From the NCBI RefSeq assembly GCF_014230055.1, contig NZ_JACHVA010000052.1, positions 1 to 64,000 of the forward strand: a DNA stretch of 64,000 nucleotides, in the 5' to 3' direction. Of this stretch, positions 1-10,600 are shown one piece after another. Source of the DNA: Puniceicoccus vermicola (GTDB taxonomy: Bacteria; Verrucomicrobiota; Verrucomicrobiia; Opitutales; Puniceicoccaceae). The position numbers and the translations under genes were made by a program. Each line of letters starts with the position of its first letter. Within the stretch, counting starts at the first letter, position 1. The notes beneath the pieces were generated by a model, which was given only the letters and a program-made list of their open reading frames with translations, ran no database searches and was not told the DNA's origin.

Positions 1-353
1 TTTTTTTTGAACTCTTCCACGTCATCATACCCGGCACGTTCGCAGGCTATCTCCAGGAATGACTTCTCCACTTCACTCGCAATAAACTGATCGGCCACGG
101 CCTTCTCCAATTGCTTTACACGCTCGCGCAGGCGCTTGAGTTCTATCTGTTCTTCTGGCGTTTCCACACGAACTACCTTGGGCAACATTGAGTTCTTTCC
201 AAACTCTTTCAGCCAGCCATGGATCGTCCGTGTTCCGGATATCCCGTAGTGACGACGGGCCTGCGTGATCGTCTCAAAACGACCATCCTCTAATTCCCGG
301 ACCACTCGCAACTTGAAGCTTTCGCTGTAGCGTATCGCACTTTTTGTTTTCAT
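1..353 (-). CDS. IS3-family transposase OrfA, 3' end outside window
   Basis: The minus-strand frame opens with ATG at 353 and runs through the left edge without a stop (117 codons seen). The N-terminus carries a helix-turn-helix typical of IS3-family OrfA: basic start, 'YSESFKLRVVRELEDG', then 'ARRHYGISGTRTIHGWLKEF'. It is followed by a leucine-zipper-like stretch around 'LKRLRERVKQLEKAV'. In the family OrfA binds the inverted repeats and is fused to the OrfB integrase by -1 frameshifting; OrfB would lie to the left of the window. A typical TG...CA element end lies about 50 bp upstream of the start. Subgroup (IS150-like) is inferred only from OrfA character and the end sequence. Confidence 0.8.
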   Translation of the reverse strand, partial: MKTKSAIRYSESFKLRVVRELEDGRFETITQARRHYGISGTRTIHGWLKEFGKNSMLPKVVRVETPEEQIELKRLRERVKQLEKAVADQFIASEVEKSFLEIACERAGYDDVEEFKK

Positions 354-377
354 CGGTTTTCCTTTCTTTTGCAAAAA

Positions 378-403
378 CCGACAACCTATTTCAGGTCGGG
401 ACA
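378..403 (-). mobile_element. Probable terminal inverted repeat of the IS3-type element
   Basis: Read on the minus strand from 403, the sequence starts TGTCCCGACCTGAAATAGG and continues to a T-rich stretch just before the transposase start. IS3-family elements end in 5'-TG and have their left terminal repeat a few tens of bases before OrfA, which fits. The partner end is outside the window, so the boundary at 403/404 is inferred. Confidence 0.5.
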
Positions 404-441
404 TTCGATGTTTAACGTTCAGCGTTCGACGTTTAATGTTC
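404..441. repeat. 17-bp imperfect direct repeat beside the IS end
   Basis: TTCGATGTTTAACGTTC (404-420) is repeated as TTCGACGTTTAATGTTC (425-441), 15 of 17 identical, with a 4-bp spacer. It begins exactly at the inferred IS boundary. The rest of 442-560 has no gene. It holds a small palindrome, GGGAGC-aggat-GCTCCC (488-504), of the type often dispersed in planctomycete and verrucomicrobial intergenic DNA. Confidence 0.5.
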
Positions 442-560
442 GCCATCTGACGGTCGGCCGGATGTGCGGCTGCCATTCCAATGCGACGGGAGCAGGATGC
501 TCCCGCTACTTTGCTTTGCGGTTTTGTGTCCAGACTTCCAAATTGATTACCGCCCACCGA

Positions 561-1346
561 CTACCGATCACCGCCTCCCGGCTCTTCGCTTTGTCTCCGC
601 GCGATGAAGATCATCAGGGTGCTGAAGGCGGCGTTTCCGAAGAGGAAGAGGGGGAATTGGAGTTTGCTGGGGAGGCTGTAGACGATGAGGAGCATCAGGG
701 GCCAGAAGCAGAGGGAGGTGGCCCAGATGGGGAGGATCCGGGTGCGGATGTTGGTGAAGGTGAGGGCGCGGAGTCCTTCGCGAAGGTTGGACCGATGTTC
801 GTAGAGGATGAACCAGGAGACGATGAAGGGGAGGACGAACGCGGGGGTGAAGAGCAATTGGTCGCAGACCACTTTGAGGAGGAGGGTGGCGGGATCATTT
901 CCGTTGCCGAAGATCTGGGCCTGAAACCAGTAGAAGCGATCGACGATGAGCCCGATGATGGCCCACATGGTGAATTGGTGGAGGAGTTCGCCCGCGGTAG
1001 GGTTGTCGCTGCCGGCGGGGCGGAAGCGGCGTTTCAAGAGCTCGGGGAGAATGCCGCCGCTGACGACGGTCGTGACGGCGGCAAAGAGGAGGCCGCCTTC
1101 GGTTTTGAAGTAGGCGACCTTGTCCAGCAGGGCGGCGCTGCCCTCGATCCAGTAGTAGCTGCAAACTACGGCTAGCGCGAGTCCCTGAATGATGAGGATG
1201 GCGGGCCAGTAGACCTGCAAGGCTTGGATGGCGGGACGGAGAAGCGACTTCAGGTCCGTTTTCACGCGAACTTCCGGGAATTCCGGCCTGTGGCGGCTTT
1301 GCGAGGCGAAGCAATTTTCGAGCGATTCATTTTGTGTTGGATTCAC
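561..1346 (-). CDS. Mpv17/PMP22-family integral membrane protein
   Basis: Best match by motif is the Mpv17/PMP22 family: four membrane segments, the 'KVVCDQLLFTP' motif in the middle (family K..DQ....P) and a final 'ILPIWATSLCFWPLMLLIVY' segment resembling the family WP...NF signature. In eukaryotes these are small organelle-membrane channels; the bacterial role is not established. The frame stays open upstream into the 125-bp repeat region, so the start is uncertain. GTG at 1346 has GGAGGG ten bases upstream and is preferred. GTG at 1265, just before 'KTDLKSLL', is the alternative and gives a size closer to eukaryotic members. The residues encoded upstream of 1346 are repeat-derived and not part of the protein. 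Confidence 0.65.
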   Translation of the reverse strand: MNPTQNESLENCFASQSRHRPEFPEVRVKTDLKSLLRPAIQALQVYWPAILIIQGLALAVVCSYYWIEGSAALLDKVAYFKTEGGLLFAAVTTVVSGGILPELLKRRFRPAGSDNPTAGELLHQFTMWAIIGLIVDRFYWFQAQIFGNGNDPATLLLKVVCDQLLFTPAFVLPFIVSWFILYEHRSNLREGLRALTFTNIRTRILPIWATSLCFWPLMLLIVYSLPSKLQFPLFLFGNAAFSTLMIFIARRQSEEPGGGDR

Positions 1347-1441
1347 GGGATCATCGCCCTCCGTCCTTGGGCCTGTCAATCGGTCTAAGAGGAGATGCTG
1401 AAGGACAATCGCGCCTTTGGAGGTTGAATGGATCTTTTGTG

Positions 1442-1941
1442 TGGGAGAGGAACGGCGATCGCCGTTTCTTCGGCAGTGCGAGAGATTACGAGCTTCTCGA
1501 CGCTTCCAACGAAATGGCTCTCGCCATTCCGCTCCCCCTTCCGGCGCGTCCTGATCCAACGATCTCATGGAGAGGAGCGGAGCTCGCCGTTTCTGTGGCA
1601 GTGCGAGAGATTACGACCTTCTCCACTCCTCCAACGAAATGGCTCTCGCCATTCCGCTCCCCCTTCCGGCGCGTCCCTATCCAACGATCTGATGGAGAGG
1701 AACGGCGATCGCCGTTTCTTTTGCAGTGCGAGAGATTACGACCTTCTCCGCTCCTCCAACGAAATGGCTCTCGCCATTCCGCTCCCACTGCCGACGCGTG
1801 CTTATCCAATGATCTCATGGAGAGGAACGGCGATCGCCGTTTCTTTTGCAGTGCGAGAGATTACGACCTTCTCCGCTCCTCCAACGAAATGGCTCTCGCC
1901 ATTCCGCTCCCACTGCCGACGCGTGCTTATCCAATGATCTC
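1442..1941. repeat. Four tandem copies of a 125-bp palindromic repeat
   Basis: Units start at 1442, 1567, 1692 and 1817, each exactly 125 bp, followed by a broken remnant from 1942. Units 3 and 4 are identical; units 1 and 2 differ at scattered positions. Each unit holds two hairpins: AACGGCGATCGCCGTT, a perfect 16-bp palindrome in units 1, 3 and 4 (mutated in unit 2), and AATGGC-tctc-GCCATT. 125 is not a multiple of 3, so successive copies are read in different frames, and several frames are open on both strands; it is therefore treated as non-coding. One full and one partial copy recur at 10999-11150. No gene is supported between 1347 and 2062. Confidence 0.9.
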
Positions 1942-2062
1942 ATGGAGAGTCGTTTCCTTTCGAAGTGTGTGAGCGCGGGGAGATTTTCTTGCTCTGCTAG
2001 CAGCTTTTGGTGAGGTTGGGGTTGCCCCAGGATTTCTCTGGCCGTTTCACAGGAGGGTGAAA

Positions 2063-2431
2063 ATGGGGCCCTTTTTGGTCCCGCGAATCCCGATGGCTGA
2101 ACTTCTCCTAGACTTTCTGATTTACTTCCTCGTCGCCACGTCTGTTTCGGCCGTAGTGCTGTGGGGGGCGGGGATGCTGACGGGAGTGGGATGTTCATTC
2201 TTGGAGATGTTGGTGGTGGCTGGAGGGGCGACTTTGGCGGGGATTCCCTTTCTGATCGCGACGCTGATCTGGGAGAGCGGATGGATTCTCCTGGCGGGCT
2301 GGGTGGTCTCGCTGATCGTCTTTGTCTGGCTTCTGAAGGTGGTGACTCGGGAGGACATCTTTCCGGATCTCTTTCTGATGATCGTCGTCTATTGCGGGAT
2401 TCGTTTCCTTCTCGGCTTCGCGGTGGGTTGA
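2063..2431 (+). CDS. Small four-helix membrane protein, function unknown
   Basis: A 122-residue, very hydrophobic protein with four predicted membrane segments (about residues 12-35, 40-62, 68-90 and 98-120). ATG at 2063 is chosen because AGGAGG sits six bases upstream; GTG at 2057 and ATG at 2093 are in-frame alternatives. No catalytic motif is visible and the family is not recognised. It lies 29 bp before the DUF418 gene on the same strand, so the two may be co-transcribed. The frame's clean hydrophobic pattern and good ribosome site argue that it is a real gene. Confidence 0.6.
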   Translation: MGPFLVPRIPMAELLLDFLIYFLVATSVSAVVLWGAGMLTGVGCSFLEMLVVAGGATLAGIPFLIATLIWESGWILLAGWVVSLIVFVWLLKVVTREDIFPDLFLMIVVYCGIRFLLGFAVG

Positions 2432-2460
2432 GGAATGCCGGGGAGTCTGGTGTTTTGGAG

Positions 2461-3666
2461 ATGAATACGGAGCAGCAGCCCGGTCCGGTCGACTCGTCAG
2501 AGCGGTTGGTCTTCATGGATGGACTGCGGGGGATGGCTCTGGGAGGAATTTTTCTCGTCAATATGGGGATCATGGCCGCGCCGAGTATGGCCTTTGGTCC
2601 GAATGAAATCGAATCGGGGCCGATTTCGACTGGGGTTTCATTGGTCCGTCATTTCTTGGCGGATGGGGCCTTTTTCTTTCTTTTCTCGCTCCTGTTTGGG
2701 GCGGGTTTTTCGATCATGATGGGACCGTTTGGACGGCGTTCCGGAGGGATTGGGCTCGCCGCCTACTACCGGCGTCTGTTGCTGATCGGGATTTTCGGCT
2801 TTCTCCATGTATGGCTCTTTTGGTGGGGGGACATTTTGATGATTTATGCTTTGGCGGGAGCTTGGCTGCCTCTCTTTCGGAAGCGCAAGGATCGGACGTT
2901 GCTAATCTGGGCGGTGGTCCTGGTTGTGGGGCCGTATCTGCTCTTTTCAGGATTACTCGAACTGTTTTCGACCAGTTCCGTGGGCTACGAAGAGTGGGAA
3001 GCCTCTTATTCAGCGGCGGTTCAGGCCTGGATATCCGCTTTGCTGGATGGCTACCGCAGCCCTGATTTCTCGGTGGTGTCCGAGATGCGGTGGGAGGAGT
3101 ATTTCTACAATCTCTGGGGCGGTGTCTTCTCTCTATTTTCGGCGCTCGGGTATATGCTCTTGGGGCTCTGGTTTGCCCGGCACGATCGGTTTCGGCTCGG
3201 CGGGGAGAACGGGCGGTTTTTCCAGAAGATGATTCCGGTGGCAGTGGCTTTGGCGATTCTCGGGAAAGCTGCCTATGTGTTTTGGCTTTACGGAGGTTAC
3301 ACCTTCGAGGGGGGCCTTCTCTTCTGGGTGGGGTTCAGCGTCGGTGGGCCGGCGTCGGGGCTGGTCTATTTTGGAGGGCTGCGCTGGTTCTATCTCCGGG
3401 GAAGAGCCTTGTGGTTGCAGAAGGGTTTGGAGGCGGCGGGGCGGATGGCATTGACCCAGTATCTGCTGCAGTCGGCTTTTATCAGTCTGCTCTTTTACGG
3501 TTATGGCTTCGGGCTCTATGGGAAGGTTTCACCCGCTCTGCAGATCCCCATCGTTCTCGGGTTCTTCGCCCTTCAGGTTCTGGTGAGTGTGCTTTGGTTC
3601 CGGCGGTTCTCGATTGGACCCCTCGAATGGATCTTGCGAAAGTTTACCTACGCTGGGAGTCGGTGA
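2461..3666 (+). CDS. DUF418 (YeiB-like) integral membrane protein
   Basis: A 401-residue polytopic membrane protein. The start 'MDGLRGMALGGIFLVNM' (about residues 20-36) and the C-terminal 'AAGRMALTQYLLQSAF' match the DUF418 family, which includes E. coli YeiB. The family is related to heparan-alpha-glucosaminide N-acetyltransferase-type membrane acyltransferases; the substrate is unknown. Around ten hydrophobic segments are visible. The open frame extends upstream to 2161 but that part overlaps the preceding gene in another frame, and family homology begins right after ATG 2461. The ribosome site is weak (GGAG directly adjacent), so the start is likely but not certain. Confidence 0.85.
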   Translation: MNTEQQPGPVDSSERLVFMDGLRGMALGGIFLVNMGIMAAPSMAFGPNEIESGPISTGVSLVRHFLADGAFFFLFSLLFGAGFSIMMGPFGRRSGGIGLAAYYRRLLLIGIFGFLHVWLFWWGDILMIYALAGAWLPLFRKRKDRTLLIWAVVLVVGPYLLFSGLLELFSTSSVGYEEWEASYSAAVQAWISALLDGYRSPDFSVVSEMRWEEYFYNLWGGVFSLFSALGYMLLGLWFARHDRFRLGGENGRFFQKMIPVAVALAILGKAAYVFWLYGGYTFEGGLLFWVGFSVGGPASGLVYFGGLRWFYLRGRALWLQKGLEAAGRMALTQYLLQSAFISLLFYGYGFGLYGKVSPALQIPIVLGFFALQVLVSVLWFRRFSIGPLEWILRKFTYAGSR

Positions 3667-3763
3667 GGGTTGGAAGGAGGCGGTGCTTTCCCCTCCGGAT
3701 TCTCCATCCAGGGCTTCTGCCTTTTCATTTCCCTTTTCGTAAGTCCTGTGATCGAGTTCAGGG

Positions 3764-4540
3764 ATGATTTTTCTCCGCCGGGTCGAGATTGATAGAGGAG
3801 GGAATGCGGAAGGGTATCCGTTTTCCGTCCCGGCCCTGGGTGAGTGGTCCTCGTTGGAGATCACGACGCCGGTGACTTTCTTCGTCGGCGAGAATGGATC
3901 GGGGAAATCGACGTTGTTGGAGGCGATGGCTTTGAAGGCCAAGCTGCCTCCGGCCACCGGGATGCCTCTTGAGCGCGACGCGACTCTCGCGCCAGTGCAG
4001 CCGCTCGCCACGGCCATGCGGCTCGGTTGGCGCCCCCGCACCCGATACGGCTTTTTCCTGCGGGCGGAGGATTTCTTCAACTTTGCCAGTGCGACCCGGC
4101 GTAGGGCGGAAAGCATGGACGAGATGGCCGATCGTTTCGCAGATGATCCGCGAGTGCGCGGCTATATGTTTGCCCAAAAGCAGGCGTTGACCTCCCGATA
4201 TGGCGAAGACCTGCACGCGGTCTCTCATGGGGAGGGTTTCTTGAAGTTTTTCGAATCGCGCTGCGTGCCGGGAGGTCTCTATTTGATCGACGAACCCGAG
4301 GCGGCCCTCTCGCCCCAGCGGCAGTTGGCGTTCCTGAGTCTCATGAAAACCCTGGTCGAGGAATCAGAAGCGCAGTTTATCATCGCTTCCCACTCGCCGA
4401 TTCTTCTGGGCTATCCCGGGGCGCGGATTCTGAGTTTTGACGATGGGGCGCTGGCCGAAGCGAGTTACGAGGATCTGACTCATGTGACCCTGACGAAGAG
4501 TTTTTTGAGCGATCCGGAGCGGTATTTCCGGCAGCTTTAA
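3764..4540 (+). CDS. Predicted ABC-type ATPase (COG3910-like)
   Basis: A 258-residue soluble ATPase with all ABC-fold motifs: Walker A GENGSGKST (residues 42-50), a signature-like 'SHGEGFLKFF', Walker B 'GLYLIDEPEAALSPQRQ' and an H-loop 'IASHSPILL'. It has no transmembrane part and no Zn-hook coiled coil. This is the short stand-alone type annotated as 'AAA family ATPase' or 'predicted ATPase', related to the ATPase half of OLD/RecF-like proteins. Role unknown; no nuclease or toxin partner is adjacent, so a defence function is not supported. ATG 3764 follows the DUF418 gene by 97 bp. After the stop, a short C/G hairpin and a T-run near 4541-4564 may act as a weak terminator. Confidence 0.8.
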   Translation: MIFLRRVEIDRGGNAEGYPFSVPALGEWSSLEITTPVTFFVGENGSGKSTLLEAMALKAKLPPATGMPLERDATLAPVQPLATAMRLGWRPRTRYGFFLRAEDFFNFASATRRRAESMDEMADRFADDPRVRGYMFAQKQALTSRYGEDLHAVSHGEGFLKFFESRCVPGGLYLIDEPEAALSPQRQLAFLSLMKTLVEESEAQFIIASHSPILLGYPGARILSFDDGALAEASYEDLTHVTLTKSFLSDPERYFRQL

Positions 4541-4641
4541 CTCCAGGAGCGGAGCCGTTTTTTATTCTGTGATATTTCGGGAATAAAAGAGTGATTTTAG
4601 GACTCCTCCTTAGATGGACCATCGCGTATTTTGTGGTGGTC

Positions 4642-4677
4642 GGCTTCTCCTCAACTTCAGGCTTCTTCTCAACTTCA
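4642..4677. repeat. Two tandem 18-bp repeats upstream of the giant secreted gene
   Basis: GGCTTCTCCTCAACTTCA (4642-4659) is followed directly by GGCTTCTTCTCAACTTCA (4660-4677), one mismatch in 18. It ends 11 bases before ATG 4689, in the position of a leader or ribosome-binding region. The region has no clear Shine-Dalgarno sequence, so the repeat could influence translation. That is speculation from position alone. Confidence 0.6.
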
Positions 4678-4688
4678 GATAATTTTTT

Positions 4689-7600
4689 ATGATTCCTAGA
4701 TCTCGCTTAAATTGGGGGAGGGTGGTCCTTTCGGCCTTCCTGATCGTTTTGATGAACGCGATGGTCTCTGCGGCGACCTATTCGGAATGGGTGGCCGCGG
4801 AAGGATTAACGGGGGCGGATGGAGATCCAGATGCAAATCCGGATGGTGACTCCTTTGTCAATGCCTTGGAATACCTGTTCGTCCTCGATCCTGAGGTGGA
4901 GGATTCCGTCGCGGCAGCGGGAGTGGCCGTGGTGCGCAACGAATCGGGAGACCTGTTTGTCCGCTGGCCCCAGCGGGTTGCTCTGGATTCCGGGGGAGAA
5001 GTGATTCTGGAAGTGTCGGACTCACTGGCGGTGAATGATTGGACAGCGATGTCTACCTTTCCTGCCCCGGCAGCGGATCCGATGAATCCGGAACGCGAGT
5101 ATCTTTTCCAATACGTCAATCCCGAGTCTTCCGGGGAGTTTTACCGTCTGAAGGTGGATTTCCCCTTTGCGCCGGATCTAGAGGAGACGGTTCTGGTGGG
5201 ATCGTCGGTCGGGGCGGAGTGGGACTCGATGGGAGAGGTCGGTGACGTCTATGTGCGTCAAGTGGAGCCGCCGGTCAGCGCCTCGGACGATCGGCCGAAC
5301 ACCTCGAAATACCCCTCGGCGGTGGGGACGGAACGGGTCTCCTTTACCGAATGGCTCTCCGACGACTATGCAGACGACGGACGTAGCCCTCAGCGGCGCT
5401 CCTGGATGGGCTGGTTTCTCTGGGGGGACGGAGCACCTCCTCCCGGAAAGACGGCGGGTTGGCCTTTCAGCGGGGACTACGACGACAGCGACTGGGACTA
5501 TTTTGTCTATCAATTCCCGGCGGGCAACGATTCATCCACGACCGGTGACTGGAACGCCGTGCGGGTCGACCAGCAACCGCTCTACATGCAGCCGTTGCGC
5601 CTGAACTACAACTGGGCTCCGGGCCTCTTCGGCTATGAAAATCAGCCGATGCGGAATTTTCCGGACAACACCAAATTCTGGAAGGACAAGACCATCGTGA
5701 GAGGGATCAACCTCTCGCCGAATTATCCGTACTTCGTCCAATACGGAGACCGGATCGACGATACGGGCGTGCCGGCCTGGCCGGACGACTGGCGTGAGTC
5801 CTGGATCCGGATGAAAGTCCGGCCTCTGGAAACTCTGGTTCTGGTTCCTTCCAATTTGACGGCCGACGAACTCCTGACCGAGGGCGACTATAATAACGTG
5901 GGCTCGGTGGCCTCGCCGGACTACGAAGTTTTTCCGTATCCGGTGTGGAATACGAAATTGGCTCCGAGCGAGCAGACGCCCTACGCCATCCTGACGGATC
6001 AGATTGGCGATTGGCACGCGGACATCGTCTACGAAGGCACCCGTCCCGGAGCGGATGGTTACGAGAGTAACCGCTACCGCCGTTCGGATTTCTCGGCAGA
6101 TGGGCTCGGCAATTATTTGAAGCTGACCGTGGCGCAGGGCTCACCATTTGTCTGGGGGGAGACGAATAACAGCCGCTACATGATCTTCTACGATCTCATC
6201 CGCGAGAACACGATAGGCCGGATCGACAACAATACCGGCTCGGACGCCGAGTTTCTCTCCGACGGTCCGTATCCCGTGCCCGGCGTGTCAGGGGTGAGCT
6301 ACGTTCTGGCCTACGGCAACCAGACGAACCCCAATCAGTGGTTCCTGAACGTCGAGCCGGAGTTCTCCTCGCTGCCAGACCCTTCGAAGCCGGAGGAAAC
6401 CGTCCCGGGTGGATTCAATCCTCCGGGCGAGCAGAGCAACCACACTTATTTTGCGATCTATTTCCGAACGGATGCAGTCGAGGAGGTTTCCCTCGGGAGC
6501 GGGGAGAACGACAGTGACGGCACCGATGCCAACGGTAATCCATACTTCCAGCTGGAGTTCAAGGACACTGGCAAGAACTGGTTTGTCGTCGGCCAAGTGC
6601 CGGTGGCCCGCTACTACGACCCGGGTGTTTCCGAGGACGACCGATCGGTCCTCGACCAAGCGGCCAAGGATTGGGCTGACCAGATGGGTAAGTACGCTTT
6701 CAACTTTCCGACCGATACCTCCATCGACTACTCGGTGACGAATATGTATCGGGTGGATACCGACTTTAACGCGAGCTTTGCCAACCCCTACGTCGAGATC
6801 GGGGCGACGGATGCTGCGGCGATGACCGCCGATCCGGCCAAGACGGTCTGGACCCTGCGTCCCCACCACTATCAACCGCTGACTCTCGGGCCGGATCTCT
6901 CGACCGCGGCGAAAACGCCAGTTGTTTGGGAGCCACTGCAGACGACCGGGATCGATTTTCCCGCGGTGGCGTCTCCGCCGAACGCCAACAAGACGAACAC
7001 TTCGACCGAAGCACGCTGGGGATATTGGCATCCACAGGGGAACCTGAAGCCGGTGATCGCGGGTAACTTTTCGATCGCCTATCCATTTCAGAATTTTCTC
7101 CCGGTGCTGCCGCCGCCGAATTGGGAGAAGAACTACGAACAGACCGGAATTCAGGTCGTTCGGATCACGAATGTCGGTACGGGTTATGAGCGGATCACCG
7201 GAAAGCCCCAGGCGACGCTTACTGTCACGGATCCGGGCTCGACAGGATCCGGCGCGACTTTCGATGTGAAGCTCGAGCCGAATACGGGTCGGATTCTGCA
7301 GGTCGATGTGGTCTCGCCCGGTTCGGGCTATCCCGATGGAAACCCTCCGCCCGCGGACAAGGTGCAGTTCACCATCGATCCGCCACAGTCGACCGGTGGC
7401 GTGCAAGCCGAAGGGCGGGTGCAGATCGGAGGCGGGAAAGTTCTCGCAGTCTTCCTCAACGAAAAGGGTTCCGGCTATCGGTCGACCGTGGAGATCAGTC
7501 AAACCGGCAACGAGTCGGTGGATCCTCCGATCGTTGTCCCCAACTTTGACCCGAATACCGGGCAGATGGTTCCGGGGCTGGCCAAAGTGATTTCCGGAGG

Positions 7601-10600
7601 CTCAGGTTTTAATTTTGCTGAACCGATCCAGGCGAAGGTGATTGGCACAGGTTCAGGAGCGACGGTTGAAGTTGCCGAGCCGGGACAGGTCTTTGCCGTA
7701 GTTGACAGTTTGATCGCCGGATTCAACGGCAATGGGATCTACCCGAGCTCGGGGAATCTGACGGCGGACGCCGCGAATATCGAAGTCAACATCGTTCCGG
7801 CCACCGAAGGAGGGAGCACTCCGGATGCTGAGGTGATTCTGACGGCGGTTCCTACTTTCTTCAATGCGGTCGTGGAGAATCCGGGTTCGGGATACGACTC
7901 GGCCCCGACCGGAAGTATTACCGACGACGAGGGTAAGACCTTTGAGTTTACGACGGAGATTAACGGTGGACAAGTGATCAAGGTGAACCGTGGGCCCTCT
8001 CAGCCCAATCCGGTGCTGACCACTCCGAAGGCGGTTACTTTTACCGGGGGCAATCCGGATACTGCGGCGGCGGCCACTGCCTATCCGGGAGCCACGATCA
8101 CCGGGGTGCGTTTGACGGGCCCGGCTGTCGGAGGATATACGAGCGATTCCGAAGTCACCTTTTCCGGAGGCGCGGTCGGCCCGGGTTCGGGGAGCGGAAC
8201 GTTTGAGCCGCCGGTCTTCGACTTTTCGGTTTCCGCCGGGAAATTGGTCCTAAACGGTTTCGATAGCGGCCAAAACGGTGCGGGTTTCTGGGGCCCGGCG
8301 CGGTTCCGTGTCAAAGGCGGAAAAGGGTTCCGGGCTGCTGCCGAGGTTTTTGTCAACGAAGCCGGAGTGATCGAAAACGTCCGGGTTCTGCGCCAGGGAT
8401 CGAACTACCCGAGCGATGTGGATGTTTACCTGACCCAGGGCGGAGGAGCCTCCGGAAGCGGGGCGACTTTTGATGTGACCGTGACGGATGGGAAGATCAC
8501 CGGAGTCGAAGTCACGAACGGGGGAACCGGCTACAATACGCAGGGGAACACCATCCAGTTCATGGCTGTGGGCGGTGGGGACCCGGTCAACCAACCAGCC
8601 AAAGGGGCATGGGCGGAGATCACGGCGGATCCGGATGGCAGTGGCGGATTGACCAATGCCACGATTGTCAATGATCCGCAGCAGGGTGGCTATCTGGATA
8701 GCGCCGATATTGTCCCCACGGTCGATTCACCACCTCTGGTCGTTGAGTATTTCGACGTGCCGAATCGACAGATGATTTCGCCCAATCATGCGCAGGGATA
8801 CATCACCCGGATTGTCCCCGGAACGATTAACGTGGAGCAGGTCATCTACGACAGTTTAATCACCGAATTCACCAGTCTGGGCTCGGCAAACCTGAAGCCC
8901 TTTGGCGGTGGTTTTGGCGGTGCGAGTGCGCCCGACGGCTACGGACTGGGAAATCAACTTTCGGCGACTTCGAAGTTTATTGGGACGCTCTTTCAGTTGC
9001 GGAGTCAGGTGGCGAGCGAGGGGCAGGATTTGCCCAATCTCGCTCCCAGCTCCTTCGCCCGGGCCGCCGCCAACACCTTGGCGGATTCCTACGAGCTGCC
9101 GATCTACCGGGATCACAACCCAGGATCGACCCTGACGGGCGCCCTCGAGACCTCGGTGCAGGCATTGCAGCGAACCCTCTCCTTGCTGCATTCCGATCCC
9201 GCGTATTCGAACAATCCGCCGAGCGATAGCACGACGGCCTGGAAGCTCGAATACTACACCGGATATGATTCGGGGGCGGGGCGGATGCTGATCAACCCGA
9301 CTGCCTCACTGCCGGCGCAGGGAATCGTCAGCCGGACGGATTCCCCGCCGGAGATTTCCTCGGAGGAGAACGATCCCAAGGTGGGCTTGGCCAAATGGAA
9401 ACCGGGGATGCTCTGGAGTGGATTCGGAGTTTCCGACCAGTGGAACGACCAGCACTACTTCTTCGGCTATTATCTAGGAACGGCAGGCCTGGCCGCTCTC
9501 TTTGATGGGTCCTGGCTGGATTCGATTCCGGGAGAGCCCGAGAACCTCTGGTCTCACCCGGACCAAATGGGGCAGGCGATCGACCAATGGTATCTCTCCG
9601 TGGCCAATGACCCGGACAACGCCACGCTGACCTCGGCTTTGAATTCCGTGCCGGAGTTCTCCTTTCAGAAGTTCCCGTTCTTTGACCAATGGAGTGGCCA
9701 CGGGTGGGCGACCGGGATCCCTCCCGGACCCGCGGGATCGATCGAGAACGGTACCCTCGGAAGCAACTATGTCCCATGGTCGATCATGGTGACTTCGGGC
9801 ACGGGTGTTTTTGGTTACGGAGACGAGAACGAGAACTCGATCTGGGAAGGTCTCCAATCCTTCAGTGCAGCAATTCTCTGGGGCGCGGGCACCGATCGGA
9901 AGCCTCTGGTCGATACCGGGATGTATCTCCTCTCCACCGGCATGGCTGCCGGTGACCTGTATTTTCAGGATAAGAACTACAACCTTTCGGCGTCACCACA
10001 GAACGAATACTCCTGGGTGCCGGTCACGACGGTCGATTCGAGTGCCGTCGCCAACAATGGGGGGAATAATTCGATTCCGGCGGGCACGGACTACAACAGT
10101 GGGGCGGGCGAAGCTTTCTACACCGCACCGGAGTTCTTCGGTGGGGAAGCCGCGGCCGGGATGTCGATGGTCCGTAAATTTGGACCAACGCTGAACAACT
10201 TCTTTTATGCGTTTCCCACCGGCTCGAAATTCATTGAAGCCTATCCTCCGACAGCCTGGACGCTGGGCATATCCCGGAACACCGATTACATGAAGAAGTG
10301 GGCGGGAGCGATGATGCGGGAGGAGTGGACTGCCGCCCGCGATTCAGCCTTGTTCCAACCCGCGAACTGGTTGGCCATGGCCATGACCTCGGCCTTGTCG
10401 GGAGTCCCTTACAATCCGGGAGATGTTCCGTACCCGATGACTGGAACCACTCCGAACGCCGATGCGCCTGCACCCTACAGCGAACGACTCTGGTCGAGCT
10501 GGGTGACGATGGATGCGGCCGCCGGAGACGAAGCTTCGATGCAGCCGGCCTTCAAACCAGTGACCGTTCTTCATTTCCTGCAGGCCTTCGAGGAGTATGG

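Noticed and set aside
369-1175. Plus-strand open frame of 268 codons, opposite the Mpv17-like gene
   Set aside because: Composition is extremely rich in Glu and Gly with no motif, and it is exactly antisense to a membrane protein with clear family motifs.
1442-1941. CRISPR array
   Set aside because: The units are contiguous with no unique spacers, and no cas gene is present. The octamer repeat at 15121 is also a simple tandem repeat.
1442-1941. HIP1-type (GCGATCGC) cyanobacterial signature
   Set aside because: The octamer occurs only inside the repeat units and one 38-bp repeat; the gene content is not cyanobacterial.
1334-1972. Open frames on both strands through the 125-bp repeats
   Set aside because: The period is 125 bp, so the same DNA is read in changing frames; apparent repeated peptides differ in frame. 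Openness reflects lack of stops in the unit, not coding.
3764-4540. OLD/Gabija-type defence ATPase
   Set aside because: The ATPase has no nuclease domain and no helicase, nuclease or toxin neighbour; only the generic ABC motifs are present.
6288-7502. 404-codon minus-strand frame inside the giant gene
   Set aside because: Antisense to the GH81-like gene, rich in Arg and Gly, no motif, and one of many such frames in this GC-rich gene.
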